DNA from: GCA-002733105 sp041600795
Lineage (GTDB): Bacteria > Pseudomonadota > Gammaproteobacteria > Nitrosococcales > Methylophagaceae
Assembly: GCA_041600795.1 (NCBI GenBank)
Contig: JBFIJJ010000123.1
Location: forward strand, 1 to 7,704
DNA length: 7,704 nt
Direction of reading: 5' to 3'
In this document: piece by piece, positions 1 through 5,599 of the stretch
How the letters are laid out: each line of letters starts with the position of its first letter
How positions within the stretch are numbered: the stretch's first letter is position 1
Position numbers and translations under genes: made by a program
Notes under the pieces: model-generated
Database searches by the model: none
What the model saw: only the letters and a program-made list of their open reading frames with translations
What the model was told of the DNA's origin: nothing

Positions 1-2193
1 ATTGCAGATACAACAGAGCTAGATAATATTCATAATGTTGATAGTGATGATAGTGGAACAAAAGATAAGGCAATTATCGTTGCTAATGTTGCGCAATTAG
101 ATGAGGTTTTACTAGCATCTGTACCGACCAGTTACTCAGGCTCTATCACAGGTAATACAGTTAGCTCCAGTCTAAACTTCGGTGCCGATGGTGGTTATGT
201 AAGTAATTTGGTCATGGTACTTGATACTGATGCTGATAACATTCCTGATACCGATGTCACGTTTGTATATGACCCATCGACAGATCAGATTACAGTGATT
301 GGTGGTTTCCCGGCAAGCGGATTCCCGCAGTCTGGATCGTTGTTGACGCTTGATGCATCTGTAGGTTTCACCACTGGTGAGCTAATATTTGACTTTAGCA
401 CTGGGGAGTATACATACCAGACAGCAGGCATTGCTAATGAGGGTGATCAATTTGATCTCAATTATGTTGCAGTAGATGGTGATGGCGATATGGCATCAGG
501 TAAGCAAACAATCCAAATTGTTGATGCCAAACCTGTTGCTAATAATGATATTGATACATTAACCGATAATGCAACTTTCTTTGAAGGCAACGTCATTACA
601 GCGATTGGTACTGACGGTGGTGACAATGTTCAATTGACTTCATTTAGTACAGGACGGTCTGGAGAAGATAATCCTGGCGATGGCGCTACCGTAACGTCTA
701 TAGAGTTCAATGGCGCAACATTTGATTTAACGACACCCGCTACAGGCTCCTTAGCTGGCGGAAGTTATGTTGTCTCTAGCGTTAATGGCGTAAATACATT
801 AGTCTGGACAGCGTCATCAGGTGGCGCATCGTTAACATTTAATGCAGAAGGCTATTATAAGTACACGCCGCCAACTGCAGAGCTATCAACCAATGTAGCA
901 GGGCCTTCAGTCAACTACTTACTGACATCTGCAGGCGGTATCTCTAACGCAGCTGCTGCAGGCATGACCTTAACAGGTGTTGCAAGAACAAGCTCAGTCG
1001 AGGGAAGTGCAACTGTTAATACAAGTGGTAGCGGCGCAGGTGTGGCAGGCAATGATGGTACTCGTGTTGATAGACTTGAGAGCTTAGTGATTACTTTTAA
1101 TACGGCTACTCATCCTCATGGTGTGCAGGACGTGATTATTGATTTGAATAATGCTAATAGTAACTTAGGCGGAAGTTTGGCGCTAAGTTATACGATATAT
1201 GATATTCATGGCAATTTATTAGGTCAGTTCTCATCTAATTCCGAAGCGCCAATCAATATGGGTTACGCTGGGATTGGCAAAATTGTGATTGAATCAGGTG
1301 GATTTAGTGATCCGTATGGCACGATTGAAGATATATCATTCTCTACCATTCTTGATACACCAGGCACATTAGCGCCTGCACCAGAGGTGATTAGCTATAC
1401 GATTTCTGATGTAGATGGCGACACATCAACAGCAACACTCACGCTCAATAATATTATTGATAATATCGCTGGTACATCAGCTAATAACACCATTAATGGT
1501 ACTGGTCATAATGAGTCTATTTCTGGGTTTGGCGGTGCAGATATCATCAATGCTGGCGCAGGCTTTGATATTGTTCGAGGCGGTACTGGTAATGATACGA
1601 TTGACGGTGGTGCAGATGATGATCAACTATACGGTGAGGATGGTGATGATGTTATCAGTGGTGGTACGGGTTCAGATCTTATCTATGGCGATGCTGGCAA
1701 TGACACGCTAAGTGGTAATGCAGGTGCTGATACGCTATATGGTGGTGCTGGCAACGACATTGTTAACGGTGGAGATGGTGATGATTTGATTGTCGGCGGT
1801 GCTGGCAATGATACGCTAACAGGTGGTGCCGGCGTAGATGTCTTTAAATGGACATTAAATGATCAAGGCACTGCAGGTTCCCCTGCGAAGGATGTAATCA
1901 CGGATTTCAACCCAGCTTCGGTTGGCGGAGATGTACTTGATTTAAAAGACCTGCTAGTTGGAGAGCAACATGTGTCTGGCGTTGGTAATCTAGAGTCTTA
2001 CCTTCATTTTGAACAAGTTGGGTCCGATACGGTCGTCCATATCAGTCACAATGGAGGTTTCTCTGAAGGCTACTCACCGACGGTTGAGTCACAAACCATC
2101 ACTCTAGCAAATGTTGATTTGGTGACAAGTTTAGGCAGTGATCAAGCGATTATTGATAATCTATTAGCCAATAATAAGTTGGTCGTTGATTAG
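1..2193 (+). CDS. C-terminal part of a giant RTX adhesin (LapA/BpfA-type), 5' end outside the window
   Basis: The reading frame is open from base 1, so the first ATG (208) is internal and the visible 730 residues are only the C-terminal part. Seen: an acidic Asp/Asn/Gly-rich sequence with almost no Cys; a domain boundary at about residue 174 (DAKPVANND); a VCBS/Ig-like beta-sandwich that seems to start near residue 178, is interrupted after YYKYTPP (285-291) and resumes at SYTISDVDGDTSTATLTL (465-482); 13 RTX nonapeptides (500-616); and a C-terminal region (617-730) with VFKW, DVITDF, DVLDLKDLL and a hydrophobic tail, as in the type I secretion signal of large repeat adhesins. Known of the family: such proteins leave by a type I system, fold on extracellular calcium and mediate biofilm attachment. 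The nearby lapD/lapG pair supports a LapA-like role. The N-terminal retention module and LapG cleavage site are not visible. Family call is strong; the ligand is unknown. Confidence 0.92.
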   Translation: MADTTELDNIHNVDSDDSGTKDKAIIVANVAQLDEVLLASVPTSYSGSITGNTVSSSLNFGADGGYVSNLVMVLDTDADNIPDTDVTFVYDPSTDQITVIGGFPASGFPQSGSLLTLDASVGFTTGELIFDFSTGEYTYQTAGIANEGDQFDLNYVAVDGDGDMASGKQTIQIVDAKPVANNDIDTLTDNATFFEGNVITAIGTDGGDNVQLTSFSTGRSGEDNPGDGATVTSIEFNGATFDLTTPATGSLAGGSYVVSSVNGVNTLVWTASSGGASLTFNAEGYYKYTPPTAELSTNVAGPSVNYLLTSAGGISNAAAAGMTLTGVARTSSVEGSATVNTSGSGAGVAGNDGTRVDRLESLVITFNTATHPHGVQDVIIDLNNANSNLGGSLALSYTIYDIHGNLLGQFSSNSEAPINMGYAGIGKIVIESGGFSDPYGTIEDISFSTILDTPGTLAPAPEVISYTISDVDGDTSTATLTLNNIIDNIAGTSANNTINGTGHNESISGFGGADIINAGAGFDIVRGGTGNDTIDGGADDDQLYGEDGDDVISGGTGSDLIYGDAGNDTLSGNAGADTLYGGAGNDIVNGGDGDDLIVGGAGNDTLTGGAGVDVFKWTLNDQGTAGSPAKDVITDFNPASVGGDVLDLKDLLVGEQHVSGVGNLESYLHFEQVGSDTVVHISHNGGFSEGYSPTVESQTITLANVDLVTSLGSDQAIIDNLLANNKLVVD
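1498..1848 (+). repeat. Array of 13 RTX nonapeptide repeats within the adhesin
   Basis: Thirteen consecutive 27-base units encode nine-residue repeats close to GGxGxDxhx. The first three are degenerate (GTGHNESIS, GFGGADIIN, AGAGFDIVR); later ones are near consensus (GGTGNDTID, GGAGNDIVN, GGDGDDLIV, GGAGNDTLT). In known RTX proteins these form a calcium-binding parallel beta-roll that folds after secretion. At DNA level, 1693-1711 and 1801-1819 match at 18 of 19 positions and lie exactly four units (108 bases) apart, suggesting growth by duplication of repeat blocks. The array directly precedes the secretion signal, the usual arrangement. Confidence 0.95.
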
Positions 2194-2195
2194 TA

Positions 2196-2244
2196 ATTAG
2201 CCAAGCAAAAAGTTGATTTCTTTCAATTCTTTTGCATGGCTAAT
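2196..2244 (+). other. Long imperfect inverted repeat downstream of the adhesin gene
   Basis: Two 15-base arms (2196-2210 and 2230-2244) are complementary except for one A/A mismatch: ATTAGCCA and GCAAAA on the left against TTTTGC and TGGCTAAT on the right. The intervening bases can extend the stem: TTGA (2213-2216) pairs with TCAA (2223-2226), with A-U and G-U pairs outside it and a bulged C at 2229. It starts three bases after the adhesin stop codon. No run of T follows, so it is not a standard intrinsic terminator; it may protect the mRNA 3' end or assist Rho-dependent termination. The structure is visible; the role is inference. Confidence 0.65.
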
Positions 2245-2327
2245 CATAGAATTAACATTGAATCATCGTGTTCTTTTAATCAATGCTTTCTATATTAATT
2301 AACTAAGATATGGATTGTTGAGAACAA

Positions 2328-2333
2328 TGGAGG
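2328..2333 (+). promoter_or_regulatory. Strong Shine-Dalgarno site of the 108-residue gene
   Basis: TGGAGG lies four bases before the ATG at 2338 and is the best ribosome binding site in the window. It fixes the start of the small gene and argues that the gene is translated. Confidence 0.8.
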
Positions 2334-2337
2334 CGCT

Positions 2338-2664
2338 ATGCCGTACATACTAAGAGGGCAAGACGGAAAGATTGAAGCAATTAGCCAAATACGTATAACA
2401 GGTCAAGGCTGGGAAGAAGTCATGTCTGGGAATCAAGAATATATTGATTACTTGGATGATGCGCTCAAAAAAGAAGACAGGTTTCGCGAAAGTGATATTC
2501 AACTTGCGCGGGTACTCGAAGATCTGATTTCTTTATTAATTGATCGTGATTTTATTCGTTTTACCGATTATCCAGATGCAGCACAGAAAAAACTTATTGA
2601 AAGACAAGGTTTTCGAGCAGGCAATAAAAACCTGAATTTGTTGGATGATGATGAGACCTATTAG
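2338..2664 (+). CDS. Small conserved-type protein of unknown function ('tryptophan synthase beta-like' short family)
   Basis: The product is a 108-residue acidic protein with no signal peptide, membrane segment or Cys, so probably cytoplasmic. Seen: an N-terminal MPYILRGQDGKIEAIS segment resembling a beta-hairpin, an acidic middle, and a helical core at about 53-93 with ARVLEDLISLLIDRDFIRF followed by TDYPDAAQKKLIERQ. From memory, this core resembles short proteobacterial proteins (about 100 residues) often labelled 'tryptophan synthase subunit beta-like'. At this length it cannot be the PLP enzyme TrpB, and that label should not be read as a function. The gene follows the adhesin by 144 bases on the same strand and is convergent with lapD. 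No clear promoter of its own was seen, so it may be read through from the adhesin gene or have a weak promoter. Function unknown. Confidence 0.8.
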   Translation: MPYILRGQDGKIEAISQIRITGQGWEEVMSGNQEYIDYLDDALKKEDRFRESDIQLARVLEDLISLLIDRDFIRFTDYPDAAQKKLIERQGFRAGNKNLNLLDDDETY

Positions 2665-2680
2665 AAAGGTGATATCAAAT

Positions 2681-2710
2681 AAAAAAAGGTAGCATGTAGC
2701 TACCTTTTTT
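2681..2710. terminator. Bidirectional intrinsic terminator between convergent genes
   Basis: A perfect stem GGTAGC (2688-2693) and GCTACC (2699-2704) with a five-base loop is flanked by seven A on the left and six T on the right. Read on either strand it gives a GC stem followed by a U-tract. It lies 16 bases past the stop of the 108-residue gene and 14 bases past the stop of lapD, so it probably ends both transcripts. Confidence 0.92.
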
Positions 2711-2724
2711 ATTTAAAGCTTTAC

Positions 2725-4644
2725 CTACTCTTTCACTGCGGGTCCAGTAGCTGCATCAATACCTAGTTCAGGTAGTGCAGCAAGTTCGTTTTTAGTTTGT
2801 ACGCCTTCTGCAATAGCGGTTAAATTGATTGAGTGTGCAATCAGGCAGATACCCTTTAAAAAAGCTTTATTGCCAGGGTTGTCATCAATATCACGAATAA
2901 TAGAAGCATCGACTTTTATGTAGTCTAGATCTAAATCGTGTAACTCTCCTAGGCGACTAATCTGAGCGCCCACATGCTCAACACCGATTTTGCAACCAAG
3001 TGATTTTACAAGCTCAGCGAATCTTTTAAATTTAGGTAAGTTTTGAAATACGCTATGCTCACCAACTTCAAGCCACAGGTTGTTAGCAATGGCTGGCTTA
3101 TCTTGCAGTAACTTGCTAATAGCTGCATGATAATGTGGATCGCACATACCGCTTGTCGATACATTCAGAGCAATTGGTTTTGACTCGTCATCAATCAACG
3201 AATTAACAGCTGTTTCAAGCGCCAAGCGGTCTAGTTGTGCAACTAAACCTAATTGCGTAGCCCATCCAATAAATTCCCCAGCTGCAACCCAAGGGCCATT
3301 TGGAACAAGTTGCAACCTAGCAGGACATTCATAATGAATAACTTCTCGCTTGTTTGATAACACAGGGAAGGATGCAAGTTTTAACCTGCCAGCCTCAATC
3401 GCAGAAGTGAGCATTGCACGCCACTCCGCTTCATTATGATTCTCATAGCGATTAATGTCTTCTTCTTGAATAAGTGCCAAAATGTCAGTTTCGGTGATGC
3501 TGGTTTGTAATTTAATGGTGCTAATCAGATTTTTCAGACCATCAAGTTGTTCTGATTTGCCAACAACGCTGGATATTGTATGTAAATCAAAGTTACTAAA
3601 TTGTTTGTCCAATCCGGCAGCATCATGTAATACACTCTTAACTTGGCTGCAAATAATATTGTGGTCTACTTTGTTATTTGAAAATACAGCAAAGTCTGCG
3701 CCAGTTAAACGTCCTGAGATGAGTGATGGATGTTGTTTGCAATATGCATCCAATGCCATCCCCATTCTTTTAAGAACTTTATCAGTCGCTGTAGAGCCGA
3801 GCGTTTCATTAATCTCGGCCAAATTGCTAATGCGAGAGACAACGAGTATACCTTCTATAAATGAATCATCATTTTCCATATAGGTTGCTACACGGCTACT
3901 AAAGTACTTACGGTTCATCAGTCCTGTTACGGCATCGTAATTCGCCTCTATGCGCATTTGCTCTAGTAGCTCTGCTTCGTTGTTAAGCATATCTTTAATA
4001 CGTTGTGATAACTTATTCAAAGCCTTTGCCAGTGACTGAAACTCATGCGTTCTAGGTTCTTTAATGGAAATGAAGTTTTTTTCACCAATTGCTTCGGTCA
4101 TATCGACCATTTCATGTAAAGGTCTAATAATCATTTTTAAAACAAGCGAGCCAAGTATGCCGCAAGCAAGTGCAATAATCGTGCTCCACACTAACATGGC
4201 AAGAGAGCCATTCCACAAGTCTCGATAGGCAAAGTCAGTCGTACTGGCCAGTGTTAGCACACCATACTGTGACCAACCATCCTGGATTTGCGCAATACCT
4301 GGGTTCGGGTTGATGTGAATCATATTTTTAAACCAATTAGGTACAGATTCAGTTGTTGCATTATTGACGCGTTCCGTCATGATTTGTTTATTTGGATCCG
4401 TTAGCTTTATATATTCGTAATGGCCATTGTCAAATTGTGCAGATAACATCAAATTTACAGCAACAGGGTCTTTTTCCATCTGAGAAATTGATAGCGCAAG
4501 AGAAACTGCATTATCTGTGTTCTTGATTTCTAATTGCTGCTCTAAATAATGTTTACTTGTAATAATATTAATCAAAAAGCTAGCGCCAAAAGCCAGCGAA
4601 ATAATTAATATAATTGCAAACCATAGCTGTTTAATAAGAGACAT
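2725..4644 (-). CDS. lapD: LapD-type inner-membrane c-di-GMP receptor with degenerate GGDEF and EAL domains
   Basis: This 639-residue protein has the full LapD architecture: membrane helix at about 7-29, periplasmic domain at 30-146 (LapD/MoxY-N type), second helix at 147-170, HAMP and signalling helix at about 168-230, GGDEF-like domain at about 232-395, EAL-like domain at about 405-639. Both enzyme domains look dead. The GGDEF loop reads TGADF (314-318). EAL is replaced by ECP (439-441), and the DDFGTG-type loop by VEHVGA (555-560). Retained are LNVS (493-496), KVD (577-579) and AEGVQT (612-617), consistent with ligand binding without catalysis. In known LapD, c-di-GMP binding to the EAL domain moves the periplasmic domain to capture LapG. 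Trp124 (in GWSQ) lies about where P. fluorescens LapD has the Trp that enters the LapG pocket. The gene is 20 bases after lapG with its own AGGA site, so they are cotranscribed. A degenerate diguanylate cyclase/phosphodiesterase of another role is less likely given the neighbours. Confidence 0.93.
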   Translation of the reverse strand: MSLIKQLWFAIILIISLAFGASFLINIITSKHYLEQQLEIKNTDNAVSLALSISQMEKDPVAVNLMLSAQFDNGHYEYIKLTDPNKQIMTERVNNATTESVPNWFKNMIHINPNPGIAQIQDGWSQYGVLTLASTTDFAYRDLWNGSLAMLVWSTIIALACGILGSLVLKMIIRPLHEMVDMTEAIGEKNFISIKEPRTHEFQSLAKALNKLSQRIKDMLNNEAELLEQMRIEANYDAVTGLMNRKYFSSRVATYMENDDSFIEGILVVSRISNLAEINETLGSTATDKVLKRMGMALDAYCKQHPSLISGRLTGADFAVFSNNKVDHNIICSQVKSVLHDAAGLDKQFSNFDLHTISSVVGKSEQLDGLKNLISTIKLQTSITETDILALIQEEDINRYENHNEAEWRAMLTSAIEAGRLKLASFPVLSNKREVIHYECPARLQLVPNGPWVAAGEFIGWATQLGLVAQLDRLALETAVNSLIDDESKPIALNVSTSGMCDPHYHAAISKLLQDKPAIANNLWLEVGEHSVFQNLPKFKRFAELVKSLGCKIGVEHVGAQISRLGELHDLDLDYIKVDASIIRDIDDNPGNKAFLKGICLIAHSINLTAIAEGVQTKNELAALPELGIDAATGPAVKE

Positions 4645-4650
4645 ATCTAT

Positions 4651-4654
4651 TCCT
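4651..4654 (-). promoter_or_regulatory. Shine-Dalgarno site of lapD
   Basis: On the minus strand AGGA lies six bases upstream of the lapD ATG (4644-4642), inside the 20-base gap after the lapG stop. It supports translation of lapD from a shared lapG-lapD mRNA. Confidence 0.7.
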
Positions 4655-4664
4655 AATCAATAAA

Positions 4665-5390
4665 TTACTCAATACCATCTTTTTTAATACGTGTTAAAAC
4701 ATCGCTCCATCTTGACAATGATTTTAGCGATGAGCCTTTTGTGTTGTTAGCGATACCTGTCCATAACCCTTGACTATTGAAGCTAAAAATAGGTCTTAGA
4801 TCAACGCGGCGCGAGCTTTCATGAATTTCAGAGAGCAGGTTATCTAAAATTAATGGTTCCGAGCTAGGTGTCGCATAATAGCTGAGTACCATGTGTGCCT
4901 GAAATACATCGCTATCTGGCCCGCCAATCCGCGCTTTAACATAGGTGAGTTTTAAGCGTTCATCAGGAATGCCAAGTTCACGCAGAAATATATATTTAGC
5001 AATGCTGTAGTCTTCACAATCACCCTTTTTCTTACCAATAGATTCAAGCGGTGTTGCCCAATAGTCTTTTTCACCCCAATTGTCTTCGTCGCTAACAAAA
5101 TTAATATGTAAATTAAAAAAAGAGTTAATCCTTCTTAATTTTTCTGACTCAGGTGCAGATCTGAGATTGTCGATTAATGTCTCTAAGCTGAGAATAGTTT
5201 CTTTCGCATGCGAACCATAGCGCTGATCGGCTAGATCTGCCAGGTGTTGAAAATCTGTCGCTAACGACAAGCTCATGATGGAAAAAAGCATTAATAAGCT
5301 AATTGTTTGCTTTAAATCAGATGTCAGGTTGCGCAAGTTATAGATAATAGTAGTAATTTTTTTACCTGTAGCGTAAGTTTTTTTAGACAA
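4665..5390 (-). CDS. lapG: LapG-type periplasmic calcium-dependent cysteine protease (bacterial transglutaminase-like family)
   Basis: This 241-residue protein has the Cys-His-Asp triad of the bacterial transglutaminase-like cysteine proteinases: C125 in GDCEDYSIAKY, H166 in QAHMVLSYY and D183 in LILDNL. D124 and E126 next to the Cys match the acidic residues known to bind calcium in LapG. A hydrophobic stretch at about 30-44 (ISLLMLFSIMSLSLA) with upstream Arg/Lys looks like a Sec signal, with cleavage possible near residue 44-45, placing the enzyme in the periplasm. Known LapG cuts the N-terminal retention module of LapA-type adhesins and is held back by LapD at high c-di-GMP. The chosen start is TTG at 5390-5388, directly after an in-frame TAG; the first ATG (residue 34) would remove the positively charged part of the signal. 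Another TTG at residue 19 would give a more usual signal length but has no visible ribosome site. It is first in an operon with lapD. Confidence 0.92.
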   Translation of the reverse strand: MSKKTYATGKKITTIIYNLRNLTSDLKQTISLLMLFSIMSLSLATDFQHLADLADQRYGSHAKETILSLETLIDNLRSAPESEKLRRINSFFNLHINFVSDEDNWGEKDYWATPLESIGKKKGDCEDYSIAKYIFLRELGIPDERLKLTYVKARIGGPDSDVFQAHMVLSYYATPSSEPLILDNLLSEIHESSRRVDLRPIFSFNSQGLWTGIANNTKGSSLKSLSRWSDVLTRIKKDGIE

Positions 5391-5599
5391 CTATATAATA
5401 CTTTTTCTTTTAAAATTAATTAATTGCGGTATTATTCTACGTAATTACATTAAATGGTTCAATGAATTAACCGATAAAATGTAAATAATAAATAATTATT
5501 AAAATCACACCTATACATTAAGGCACAACTATTGCATTGTATTGTTGGATTAGAAGTGTTTTTTGTATGGATTTTAAGTGATTGGGAGTTTATTAGTAT
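5391..5599. other. AT-rich divergent intergenic region between lapG and the TolC-OmpA gene
   Basis: These 209 bases separate two divergent genes. They hold the lapG promoter on the minus strand and, on the plus strand, a GGGAG ribosome site (5584-5588) 11 bases before the ATG at 5600, a rather long spacing. A perfect 10-base palindrome (AATAATTATT, 5491-5500) sits in the middle but may be chance in such AT-rich DNA. No convincing -35/-10 pair was found for the rightward gene. No small gene or RNA is evident. Confidence 0.6.
5434..5462 (-). promoter_or_regulatory. Sigma70-type promoter of lapG-lapD
   Basis: On the minus strand TTGAAC (5462-5457) is followed after exactly 17 bases by TAGAAT (5439-5434). 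These match the -35 consensus at 4 of 6 and the -10 consensus at 5 of 6 positions. Transcription would start near 5427 and give a leader of roughly 35-40 bases before the TTG start of lapG. This is a motif match only. Confidence 0.6.

Noticed and set aside
208..210. ATG as the start of the adhesin gene
   Set aside because: The frame is open all the way to base 1 with the same composition and domain character, and no ribosome site precedes the ATG. It is an internal Met.
1415..1711. 98-residue open frame on the plus strand
   Set aside because: It overlaps the RTX region of the adhesin in another frame; its Met/Val/Leu-rich product is a by-product of the repetitive Gly/Asp codons.
1498..1848. 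Regular repeats as a possible CRISPR or satellite array
   Set aside because: The 27-base period is in frame and encodes RTX nonapeptides; there are no identical repeats with unique spacers.
2256..2285. CATTGA...TCAATG as a second hairpin before the small gene
   Set aside because: Only six pairs across an 18-base loop in AT-rich DNA; easily chance.
2338..2664. True tryptophan synthase beta subunit
   Set aside because: TrpB is about 400 residues with a PLP-binding Lys; this protein is 108 residues and lacks that architecture.
3482..3883. 133-residue open frame on the plus strand
   Set aside because: It lies wholly antisense to lapD, which is well supported, and shows no ribosome site or recognisable domain.
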